Assembly (NCBI GenBank): GCA_938045585.1
Contig: CALIAU010000012.1
Coordinates: 62,001-126,000 of the forward strand
DNA: 64,000 bases
Reading direction: 5' to 3'
Source: an uncultured Saprospiraceae bacterium
GTDB taxonomy: Bacteria > Bacteroidota > Bacteroidia > Chitinophagales > Saprospiraceae
A program made the translations under genes and the position numbers. Numbering within the stretch: position 1 is the first letter of the stretch; each line of letters opens with the position of its first letter. Under the pieces are notes generated by a model, which worked only from the letters and a program-made list of their open reading frames with translations, was not told where the DNA came from and did not search any database. This document shows, one piece after another, positions 34,210 to 42,493 of the stretch.

Positions 34210-36075
34210 CTATCTTCCCACATGCACTAATAAAATAGAAATATCAGATGGAGAAACTCCGCTTATACGACTTGCCTGGCCTATAGTACGTGGCTTAATC
34301 GCTGTTAGTTTTTCTCTTGCCTCTGCAGAAAGCGCAGTTAGAGCATTATATTCAAAATCAGGTTTAAGGAAAACTGATTCTAAGCGATCCATCTTTTCTG
34401 CCATCTCTTTTTCCTTTTCAATATATCCCTCATACTTTATCCCAGTTTCTGCCGTATGCAGCGTTTCTTCATCATAGGGCGCTAAAAAGTCCTTAATGTG
34501 AGGCACCGCTTCCCCTAAATCAGCCAAGTGTATCCCTGGTCTGTTTAGCAAACTAATACATTTCAGTTTTTGCTTGATTTTAGAGGAAGACTTAGTCTCT
34601 AACATGCCATTTACTTCATCTGGAGCGACACTGAGTCCTCGGATATACTTTAAAATAGCTGCGACGTTATCTTTCTTTGCGTTGAGCTTTTCTATACGCG
34701 ACTCTAAACCCTGCATGCCCAATTTTTCTGCAATGGGAGTCAATCGGATATCCGCATTATCCTGGCGAAGTAATATTCTGTACTCAGCCCTTGAGGTAAA
34801 CATACGGTAAGGCTCCTTGGTCCCTTTATTCACTAAATCATCAATCAGAACACCTATATAGGCATCAGATCTTTTGAGAATAAATGGATCTTGTTCTGTA
34901 ATAGCTTGGTGTGCATTTATTCCTGCCATTAAACCCTGGCAGGCAGCCTCTTCATAGCCTGTTGTGCCATTTATTTGTCCTGCAAAGAATAGGTTCTTGA
35001 CTAATTTAGTCTGCAGACTGAGTTCCAGCTGTGTTGGCGGAAAGAAATCATATTCGATGGCGTAACCGGGTCTAAACATTTTCATGTTTTCAAAACCTTC
35101 AACTTTTCTCAAGGCCTTATACTGTACTTCTTCAGGTAACGAAGATGAAAATCCATTCACATAGATTTCACAGGTACTCCATCCTTCTGGTTCTACAAAC
35201 AATTGGTGTCTGTCTCTATCCGAGAAGCGTTCTATTTTGTCTTCAATGGAAGGACAATAACGGGGACCTAAGCCTCGGATTCTACCATTAAACATAGGTG
35301 ATCTATCAAAGCCTTCCTTTAATGCCTCGTGCACTTCAGGACTCGTATACGCTATATGACAGGGTAATTGTTTGCTATTGTTAGGCGTATCCATGTATGA
35401 AAACTTACTCGGATTTGCGTCACCTAATTGAATTTCCATTTTATCCCAATCTAAGGACCTACCATCTATTCTGGGTGGTGTTCCTGTTTTCATTCTACCC
35501 GATTCAAAACCTAATTCATGTAACTGCTCCGTTATTCCTGTGGCAGCCTTTTCTCCTGCTCTACCACCCCCCAATTGTTTTTCACCAATATGAATAAGAC
35601 CGTTTAAGAAGGTACCATTAGTGAGAACAACTGATTTAGATTCTATCTCTAAGCCTATACTTGTTTTAATCCCCACACATCTTCCATCCTTTACAATGAT
35701 ACCACGGACCATCTCTTGCCAAAAATCAATATTCGCATGTGCCTCTAACATCTCTCTCCACTTGGCAGCAAAGAGCATTCTATCACTCTGTGCGCGCGGA
35801 CTCCACATAGCAGGTCCTTTGGATTTATTAAGCATTCTAAATTGCACACGTGTATGATCAGTTACTATCCCACTATAACCACCTAGCGCGTCTACTTCTC
35901 TTACTATCTGCCCTTTGGCTACTCCACCCATGGCAGGATTGCAAGACATCTGTGCAATCGTGTTCATATTCATCGTAGCAAGTAAAACCTTAGAACCCAT
36001 ATTGGCTGCCGCCACGGCTGCTTCACAACCTGCATGGCCTGCACCTACTACTATGACGTCATATTTTTGAAACAT
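34210..36075 (-). CDS. mnmG: tRNA 5-carboxymethylaminomethyluridine-modifying enzyme subunit
   Basis: With MnmE, MnmG installs the carboxymethylaminomethyl group at wobble uridine 34 of certain tRNAs, using FAD, NADH and methylene-THF. The 621-residue protein has the FAD motif GAGHAGCEAAVAAANMG (12-28), CNPAMGGVAKGQIVREVDALGG, GRIRGLGPRYCPSIEDKI, the NGFSSSLPEEVQ segment and GQINGTTGYEEAACQGLMAG. The C-terminal helical domain ends in the expected EAREKLTAIKPRTIGQASRISG. Length matches the family. It lies 20 bases after the AI-2E-type permease gene on the same strand. Confidence 0.97.
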   Translation of the reverse strand: MFQKYDVIVVGAGHAGCEAAVAAANMGSKVLLATMNMNTIAQMSCNPAMGGVAKGQIVREVDALGGYSGIVTDHTRVQFRMLNKSKGPAMWSPRAQSDRMLFAAKWREMLEAHANIDFWQEMVRGIIVKDGRCVGIKTSIGLEIESKSVVLTNGTFLNGLIHIGEKQLGGGRAGEKAATGITEQLHELGFESGRMKTGTPPRIDGRSLDWDKMEIQLGDANPSKFSYMDTPNNSKQLPCHIAYTSPEVHEALKEGFDRSPMFNGRIRGLGPRYCPSIEDKIERFSDRDRHQLFVEPEGWSTCEIYVNGFSSSLPEEVQYKALRKVEGFENMKMFRPGYAIEYDFFPPTQLELSLQTKLVKNLFFAGQINGTTGYEEAACQGLMAGINAHQAITEQDPFILKRSDAYIGVLIDDLVNKGTKEPYRMFTSRAEYRILLRQDNADIRLTPIAEKLGMQGLESRIEKLNAKKDNVAAILKYIRGLSVAPDEVNGMLETKSSSKIKQKLKCISLLNRPGIHLADLGEAVPHIKDFLAPYDEETLHTAETGIKYEGYIEKEKEMAEKMDRLESVFLKPDFEYNALTALSAEAREKLTAIKPRTIGQASRISGVSPSDISILLVHVGR

Positions 36076-36095
36076 GGTGTAAAAATAGCTATGTT

Positions 36096-37367
36096 TTAGA
36101 TAGTACTCGTGATTCTTTGGACGATCTTGAACTCACTGAAGAAAACTTTTCCTAGAACGCGCAGTACTGTATACATTGGTATAGCAAGAACCATCCCAAG
36201 AACACCGCCTAGTTTAGCTCCTATCATCACTACTATGAATATTTCTAATGGATGTGCTTTTACACTTTTACCATAAATGGTTGGTTGCAATATGAAGTTA
36301 TCAAGTAACTGCATTATTGCGAAAACGATAAGTACCTTAAGTAACATAGGAACCATTCCATCATAGAAAGGTATTCCAGGGTTAGAGGCAATAGTAATTA
36401 ATAAGGCAAAACTTGCACCTAAGATGGGTCCTACATATGGAATCACATTCATTAATGCTGCAAAAAACCCAATCAATAAGGCATTTTTAATTCCTAGTAT
36501 CCCCATAACAACTGAAACAAATAATGTGATCACAATGATCTGTGTCGCTACACCTAAAAAATATCGGATGAGCAAAGCACTACTTTCGTCAATTGCTGTC
36601 AATGTCTTCCTTTCAAACTTGTCTGGCACAATAGAAGATATCATGTTACCAAATAGACCCTGTTCCCGTAAAAAAAAGAAGGCAATAAAAAAGACAGACA
36701 ATAAGGCAATCAAAAAATTACCTAGATAACCCACTACGGATCTAAACAAATTTGTAATTCTAGAGGGGTCTAGTGACGCCGCTATATTTTTCTTAGTACG
36801 TTCAGCAAAATTGAGATCCTCCTCAAGTGGTGCAAGATCTTCTTCCAACTCTACTGGTTGTGCTTCGTTGATATCTATAACCAGTGTAATGTTCGTTTTG
36901 GTCGTATCCCCTTGCGATTGTAAGAGTGAATCTAAAGAGATTACCTTGGCTTCTATACGTTCTTGATCATCTAATACTGGATCACTTGTATTCCGTATTG
37001 TATCTACTACTTCATTTTCTATTAAACCAATATTAACCAGCCAAGCATTCCAGTCGTTTATCGGTTCTTCCAAACTTTGAGCTAGCTTTTCTCCATCACT
37101 CCCTGCTAATTTTCCAGCCTGATTAATAAGAGGTGGAATAAAGATCCAGAAGATAATCAAGAAGATAATCAGAAAGGTGAGCAGTGTTAAAACTGCAGAT
37201 GTGGTCTTCCCCAAAAACTTTCTGAAAAATCGCATCAGGGGAGCACCTAACATCGACAAGACCCAGGCCAAAACAATGTATGCCACTATGTCACTAAAAA
37301 AGTAAAGTAAGCCCATGACTAAGAGTATGGGAACAAGTGCAAATAGGTATTTAGTCTTAAATATCAA
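36096..37367 (-). CDS. AI-2E family transporter-like membrane protein
   Basis: A 423-residue inner-membrane protein of the AI-2E (YhhQ/PerM-type) permease family. Two hydrophobic hairpins near the N-terminus (about 8-85) and five to six helices after residue 215 surround an extra-membrane loop (about 90-205) with many acidic residues. Family-typical stretches are FAALMNVIPYVGPILGASFAL and VKAHPLEIFIVVMIGAKLGGVLGMVLAIPMYTVLRV. Members are proposed exporters or Na+/H+-type transporters; the substrate here is unknown. It precedes mnmG on the same strand. Confidence 0.9.
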   Translation of the reverse strand: MIFKTKYLFALVPILLVMGLLYFFSDIVAYIVLAWVLSMLGAPLMRFFRKFLGKTTSAVLTLLTFLIIFLIIFWIFIPPLINQAGKLAGSDGEKLAQSLEEPINDWNAWLVNIGLIENEVVDTIRNTSDPVLDDQERIEAKVISLDSLLQSQGDTTKTNITLVIDINEAQPVELEEDLAPLEEDLNFAERTKKNIAASLDPSRITNLFRSVVGYLGNFLIALLSVFFIAFFFLREQGLFGNMISSIVPDKFERKTLTAIDESSALLIRYFLGVATQIIVITLFVSVVMGILGIKNALLIGFFAALMNVIPYVGPILGASFALLITIASNPGIPFYDGMVPMLLKVLIVFAIMQLLDNFILQPTIYGKSVKAHPLEIFIVVMIGAKLGGVLGMVLAIPMYTVLRVLGKVFFSEFKIVQRITSTI

Positions 37368-37488
37368 GTCTGACGAATTAGGGAATAAAGTTAAGATATA
37401 ATATGGAGTTCCTTAGACTTCCATAGACAACAAGGAATAGATATTAGACAAACAATTCCACAAAGCCACACAAATCAGTTGAAAACCT

Positions 37489-37557
37489 TAGGGGCATAGG
37501 TGCTAAATTGTGTCATAATAGTACTACACTAACTCCTTATCCTGACACAAGCCCCTA
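37489..37557. other. Interrupted inverted repeat, candidate structured RNA
   Basis: In the 366-bp gap 37368-37733, TAGGGGC (37489-37495) pairs with GCCCCTA (37551-37557), and TTGTGTCA (37508-37515) pairs with TGACACAA (37543-37550). The right arms are contiguous while the left arms are parted by 12 bases, giving a 15-bp stem with one bulge and a 27-base loop. The rest of the gap is AT-rich and holds nothing else I recognise. Confidence 0.4.
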
Positions 37558-37754
37558 TTTAAAGAGATATTACAACTTTGGGAATATTTATATAATGAAA
37601 AAGCCCATGTATATAGTAATGTACAGTAGACTTTTACGCTATAAATTATACCCTGAGTAAAATATTTAAAATAAAATTGTGTCTTCGTCAAAGATTTACG
37701 TCTTAAGAGTAGAAACCGACTTGGATATAAGAAATGTCAAAACTTAATGAGATT

Positions 37755-38036
37755 ATGAAAAGCCTAATGTTTATTGCACTATTCAGTCTTTCTTCTTTTG
37801 TAACAAATACAAATCCTGAGTCTATTCAGATACAAGATCAAAATGAAATTTGGTTATATTCTTTCGTACATGGCACTGCCCACATCACACATCTTGGCAG
37901 TGATTATGAGATCGTAAAACCTATCGTCTCAGGCAAAAATAAGGTGGAAATTACGCAGCTGCCTGAAGGCACAAGTTCTATTGTACTTCGAACAAATAGA
38001 GGTAAAATCATGGAAACTATCTATATAGACAAATAG
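37755..38036 (+). CDS. Small exported protein, unknown function
   Basis: From ATG 37755, 93 residues: a signal-like segment (MKSLMFIALFSLSSFVTNT) and about 70 residues that are beta-rich (NEIWLYSFVHGTAHI, GKNKVEITQLPEGTSSIVLRT, GKIMETIYID). The pattern recalls a short C-terminal T9SS-like sandwich domain, but lacks the YPNP start. An upstream ATG at 37734 would put MSKLNEI in front. It stands alone on the plus strand facing queG. Not recognised. Confidence 0.6.
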   Translation: MKSLMFIALFSLSSFVTNTNPESIQIQDQNEIWLYSFVHGTAHITHLGSDYEIVKPIVSGKNKVEITQLPEGTSSIVLRTNRGKIMETIYIDK

Positions 38037-38071
38037 TCTATTCATCTTCAAATTCCTCTAATTGCAATTTT

Positions 38072-38986
38072 TCATCCCTTGATGAAATCAATATTCCTTT
38101 TGAATCCTTTAAACTTAGTTCGTTTCACTGGTGAGCCCTTAAAGAGGATATCAAACACCTCCTCTTGTATACCTTCCCAGTCTTTCATATTTACTAAATC
38201 TGGAGAGGCTAAAAATTGACTTTCTTCATGCGGCACGGAGAATCGATTCCATGGGCAAACCTCCTGACAGATATCACAGCCAAAAATCCAATTTTCCATT
38301 TTCCCTTTAAACTCGTCTGGAATCGCATCCTTGCGTTCAATAGTCAGGTAAGAAATACACTTGCTCGCATCCAATAAAAAACCATCTTCCGCAATCGCAT
38401 CCGTAGGACAGGCATCAATACACTTTGTACAGGTGCCACAATGATCTTTTACCCGTTCATCATACTCTAGTTCTAGGTCAGAAATAATCTCAGCAAGGAA
38501 AAAGTAAGATCCTCGCTCTTTGTTCAGCAATAAGGTATTTTTTCCCGTCCATCCTAAACCTGCCCGTTTAGCCCAATCCCGTTCAAGTACAGGTGCCGAG
38601 TCTACAAAACACCTTCCATCAACCTGACCAATATGTGTATGCATCCATTGCATAAATAATTTGAGCTTCTTCTTTATCACCTTGTGATAGTCTCTTCCAT
38701 AGGCGTAACGCGCAATCTTTAAATCTCCTTCCAACTCTTGCTCTGGAAAATAATTATACATAAGACAGATTACTGACTTCGCTCCGGGTACGAGTAGAGT
38801 AGGATTTACCCGCATTTCAAAATGATTAGACATATAGCCCATACTCCCCTGGTAACCCTGTTCTAACCAAGCCTCTACCCGACGAGCCTCTTCTTCCATA
38901 AACTCCGCCTTCGCTACCCCACAAGCCATAAAGCCAAGCGACTTAGCCTGTTCCTTTATTTGCTGTGTGAGTTGGCGTGTATCCAT
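38072..38986 (-). CDS. queG: Epoxyqueuosine reductase
   Basis: Cobalamin-dependent enzyme making the last step of queuosine synthesis in tRNA, reducing epoxyqueuosine. The 304-residue protein has two [4Fe-4S] motifs: CGTCTKCIDACPTDA (about 182-196) with the linked CISYLTIE, and CDICQEVCPWNRF (about 238-250). The N-terminal half has DSAPVLERDWAKRAGLGWTGKNTLL, the family's active-site stretch. It lacks the C-terminal HEAT-repeat extension of the longer QueG proteins, as in other short forms. It is divergent from hemA. Confidence 0.95.
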   Translation of the reverse strand: MDTRQLTQQIKEQAKSLGFMACGVAKAEFMEEEARRVEAWLEQGYQGSMGYMSNHFEMRVNPTLLVPGAKSVICLMYNYFPEQELEGDLKIARYAYGRDYHKVIKKKLKLFMQWMHTHIGQVDGRCFVDSAPVLERDWAKRAGLGWTGKNTLLLNKERGSYFFLAEIISDLELEYDERVKDHCGTCTKCIDACPTDAIAEDGFLLDASKCISYLTIERKDAIPDEFKGKMENWIFGCDICQEVCPWNRFSVPHEESQFLASPDLVNMKDWEGIQEEVFDILFKGSPVKRTKFKGFKRNIDFIKG

Positions 38987-39060
38987 CTGTGCAAGATAGG
39001 GACGAACAGTCGAACGGACGAAGGGACGAACGGATTTCTTAGTTGGCCTAGAAAGTAGGA

Positions 39061-39142
39061 ATCATGGTATCGTGATCTATATCTTCATAAATAATAAGAC
39101 ATGCAATCCCGGACCCCAAGACACCAGCACACAGTGCGGAAT
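39061..39142. repeat. Fragments of the 8-mer/ACCAGCAC repeat family
   Basis: Between queG and hemA, ATCATGGTATCGTGAT (39062-39077) holds the TCATGGTA 8-mer, and ACCAGCAC followed by ACAGTGCGGAA (39123-39141) matches the ends of the units at 3451-4322. The connecting sequence differs from the array core. It lies upstream of the hemA start. Confidence 0.5.
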
Positions 39143-39236
39143 CCTTCTATTTAGATACCGTCTAAATAGATATTCGCGGCTGCGTTTTACAATACTCCGA
39201 CAATTCAAACCAGCAAAGAAGATATTTTTGTGGGGA

Positions 39237-40463
39237 ATGATATCTTCATACAAAGTACTAACCATTACACACCAGCATCTCAATGTTGACCAGCTCGATA
39301 TATTCGCTATCAAAGAGAGTGGTAAGGCATTAGAGGATAGGCTTAATTCTTTAAAGTCTGAATTTGGGCTTTTAGAACTTCAGTATCTGTCTACCTGTAA
39401 TCGTGTTAGTTACCTGTTGTATACGCATGAAGATATCGATATCGCATTTGTACGTAGCTTTTTTCAATCATTGAATGCTAAGCTAGAAGATTCTGTCTTA
39501 GAAAATATTGCTAAATATGTTTTGGTACTAGAAGGTACGGAAGCTATTCAACATGTCTTTGAATTAGCCTCTAGTATGGATTCTCTAGTAATCGGTGAAA
39601 GAGAGATTTTTAGACAGTACAAAGAATCATATACACATTGCAATACACTAAACCTCACAGGTGATAATTTGCGTTTGCTTGAAAGGTATACCTGTACTAC
39701 TGCAAAGCAAGTGTATTCAGAAACTGGTATTGGTGAACGTCCTATTTCCATCGTTTCTTTAGCCATCAAGAAATTTATGGACACCAATCCATCAAAAGAT
39801 GCGCGTATACTAATAGTAGGTGCGGGAGAAACAAATACCCTTTTGGGTAAATTTCTTAAAAAGCATAAATTCCAAAACGTAACAATATTTAATAGGTCAT
39901 TAGACAATGCTCAGGACCTAAGCAAGCTTTTATCTGCTCCCTCATTTCACCTGAGCGAATTAAAAAATTATGCTAAAGGCTTTGATGTTATTTGCATTTG
40001 TACTGCAGCAAATGATGTGATAATTGACCAAGAAATTTATACCGCTCTTTTAGGTCAAGACACAGAGGAGAAGGTACTTATTGACTTAGCTGTGCCGAGA
40101 AATATCGGAAAGGATGTAACAGACAATTATCCTACTGAATATATCGACATTGATGGGCTTCGCTTGCTTGCTGAAGAAAACATGCAATTCAGAAAAAAAG
40201 AATTAGTGAAAGCAAGGGAGATTGTCAAAGAAAATGTAACTAGCTTTTTGACTAGCTACCAACAGCGTCAGGTAGAAAAGATGTTAGCACATGTACCCTC
40301 GCAAATTATGGATGTAAAGGATAGAGCAATCAACAAGGTGTACAAAGACAAGCTATCTCAACTAGATGACACTACAAAAGATCTTATCGAAGAGATGATG
40401 GATTACATGGTAAAGAAATGTATTTCTGTCCCTATGAAAATGGCAAAACAAAGTGTCAAATAA
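39237..40463 (+). CDS. hemA: Glutamyl-tRNA reductase
   Basis: First step of C5-pathway tetrapyrrole synthesis: reduces glutamyl-tRNA(Glu) to glutamate-1-semialdehyde with NADPH. From ATG 39237 the product is 408 residues. It shows the catalytic cysteine in LQYLSTCNRVSYL, the MDSLVIGEREIFRQYKESY block, the NADPH-binding ILIVGAGETNTLLGKFLKK, and the C-terminal dimerisation helix. The frame is open further upstream to 39072, but that part is repeat sequence and not HemA-like, so I rejected the longer start. The other haem genes are not in the window. TATTTTTG (39223-39230) just upstream matches the -7 consensus but is very near the ATG. Confidence 0.95.
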   Translation: MISSYKVLTITHQHLNVDQLDIFAIKESGKALEDRLNSLKSEFGLLELQYLSTCNRVSYLLYTHEDIDIAFVRSFFQSLNAKLEDSVLENIAKYVLVLEGTEAIQHVFELASSMDSLVIGEREIFRQYKESYTHCNTLNLTGDNLRLLERYTCTTAKQVYSETGIGERPISIVSLAIKKFMDTNPSKDARILIVGAGETNTLLGKFLKKHKFQNVTIFNRSLDNAQDLSKLLSAPSFHLSELKNYAKGFDVICICTAANDVIIDQEIYTALLGQDTEEKVLIDLAVPRNIGKDVTDNYPTEYIDIDGLRLLAEENMQFRKKELVKAREIVKENVTSFLTSYQQRQVEKMLAHVPSQIMDVKDRAINKVYKDKLSQLDDTTKDLIEEMMDYMVKKCISVPMKMAKQSVK

Positions 40464-40467
40464 TACC

Positions 40468-42228
40468 CTACTTTACAATTCTTGCAACCGGATACAATCG
40501 ATGTGTCTGCTCATAATGCGGAGAACGCTGATATAAAAAACTCAACTGTGCTCGTCCATTTTCAGCGAAGGCCTGATCCTCCTTTTTTTTCTGTTCAAAT
40601 TCTTTCTTGAGTGCAGGGTCTTTCTCTAGTAACTCAGCAGCTATTTCTTCAAACACATAAGAAGAAAAATATTCTTTTTGATTTAGAATCCCATCGAAAA
40701 AATTCCATGCAAAATAACTGTCTGCAGCCTGTGGCTCCAAGCACTCAACAATATATCTATCCGCAGCCTGTCCTGTGTAAACAATGTAATCGCCTTGCTT
40801 ATACTTCCATGATTTATTTACTGTTTTTAATGAAACATTATAATGTAAGTAGTGCCCCTCATAGGCATTCTTTACGGTTTCAAAATCATCGATGTAGTAC
40901 ATTTCAAATTCTGATACCATCTCACTATCAAGCCTGTCTACCTGTACTCCATTCATTTCTAATCGCTCAGCCACTCCTTTATATGCTATCGGAAACACAT
41001 AGGCTTTTGGCTTTACTACTTTCTTACTTACCTTATATGTATCTAGAAAATTTATCTCTTTTTCCCAGGGAGCGGATTGGTCGTAGTATAAGCGATCCAA
41101 ACCAGTTACAAGGCTCTTCTTATACTTAGCCTCATAGCCTTTAAATAGTAAGGAATCCACTTGCGTCTTGTCAAGTTCCCACTGAATAGGCATTTCCGTT
41201 TGTGCCTTGATGTTTTCTATTCCTCGCTTACGCACGTCCAATATAGTTTCAGCATGCACTGCAATATGTTCTAACATAGAAAGCATGAACGCGTAGGTAC
41301 TCTCCACTCTATTCTCGTATGGTTTAAGCATGTGCGTCTCAGGCATAAAGGAGATAGCATTATGCAAGGCTGCATAACCAGAAGAATAACGTGGCAGATC
41401 TAAAAATCCCATTATTCCATCGTCCGGCGTTTCTTGTGCATACACATAGGGAGTCATTTCCCAGTTTTTTTGCTCCATCTTCTTATACAAATCAGGCAGC
41501 ATCTGTTCAACCATGTAGTTTGAAATATCTTTTTGCAGCTTATCTTTTTGCGTTGCAATAAGAGTCATGGAATATTGGTAGTCGGCTCCATTTGATGTAT
41601 GATTATCTATGAAGATATCCGGCTGCCATTTATTAAATAGCATATTAAAGGATACTGCATTTTCAGAATCACATTTTATAAAGTCTCTATTTAAATCTAA
41701 ATTACGTGCGTTACCTCTAAATCCATATTGCTCGGGACCATCTTGATTTGCTCGGCTGTATCCACCTCTATTGAGACCGCCACCAATATTGTAAAATGGT
41801 ACAATAACCACCACTGTATTCTCTAACAATGCGCTTAGGTTTTCTTCTAAAAACAAATCTCTTGCTAACATCATGCTGGCATCTACTCCACAGGGTTCAC
41901 CAGGATGAATAGCATTATTTAAAAAGAGAATTAGCTTACCACTTTCCTTGAGACTTTTTGGGTCAAAGTCGCCGTCTTGAGACAAGACGATCTCATGTAA
42001 GGGAAATCCGCTGTCCGTCATCCCAAAGGGTTTTATTTGAATAGATGCGAGTTGAGCTGCTAATTCTTTGTAAAACGCAATGGTTTCTTGATAGGTAGCT
42101 GTTGTATTTCTGTCTATTTCGTAGCCTGTTTTCAAGGCAGATAATTCCTTAGTCATAGTAAATGATTGTGTTTTACACCCAGTAACAAACAGCATGCAAG
42201 CGCAGATGAATAGGGTTTTTAATCGCAT
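40468..42228 (-). CDS. M14-family zinc carboxypeptidase, predicted lipoprotein
   Basis: From ATG 42228, 586 residues, with a lipoprotein signal (MRLKTLFICACMLFVTGC). The M14 zinc ligands are seen as HPGEP (first His and Glu, about residues 108-111) and DNHTSNG (about 208-214), with NARNLDLNRDFIK between, which supplies the substrate-binding Arg. The usual catalytic Glu should lie in the 300s; ISFMPETHMLKPYE fits. The C-terminal ~220 residues are an extra domain of unknown role. It probably digests peptides at the cell envelope. Convergent with hemA, four bases between stops. Confidence 0.88.
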   Translation of the reverse strand: MRLKTLFICACMLFVTGCKTQSFTMTKELSALKTGYEIDRNTTATYQETIAFYKELAAQLASIQIKPFGMTDSGFPLHEIVLSQDGDFDPKSLKESGKLILFLNNAIHPGEPCGVDASMMLARDLFLEENLSALLENTVVVIVPFYNIGGGLNRGGYSRANQDGPEQYGFRGNARNLDLNRDFIKCDSENAVSFNMLFNKWQPDIFIDNHTSNGADYQYSMTLIATQKDKLQKDISNYMVEQMLPDLYKKMEQKNWEMTPYVYAQETPDDGIMGFLDLPRYSSGYAALHNAISFMPETHMLKPYENRVESTYAFMLSMLEHIAVHAETILDVRKRGIENIKAQTEMPIQWELDKTQVDSLLFKGYEAKYKKSLVTGLDRLYYDQSAPWEKEINFLDTYKVSKKVVKPKAYVFPIAYKGVAERLEMNGVQVDRLDSEMVSEFEMYYIDDFETVKNAYEGHYLHYNVSLKTVNKSWKYKQGDYIVYTGQAADRYIVECLEPQAADSYFAWNFFDGILNQKEYFSSYVFEEIAAELLEKDPALKKEFEQKKKEDQAFAENGRAQLSFLYQRSPHYEQTHRLYPVARIVK

Positions 42229-42493
42229 GATTGAATCCATAAAGTCAAAACTATTATATTATTCTGATTCCTATATTTCTAGGCGGTAAATCTTCCTAAG
42301 CGCTTACTTTTAACATTACTTCAAAAATTTTCTAAATCTCTGCAAAAAATAGACTTCCAAGGAATTGATATGCTTTAATTTGCGTTCTAATCAAGACACT
42401 ACTTACAATTTTAAAGCTATTTTAACGCCTGGTTAAACCAACTTGTACAATCTAATACCCTTTATAAGTAGTTTATTAACAAAACGTATAATT

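Noticed and set aside
39072-39236. N-terminal extension of HemA
   Set aside because: The added 55 residues derive from repeat sequence (QDTSTQCG also appears in the array frames) and do not resemble HemA.
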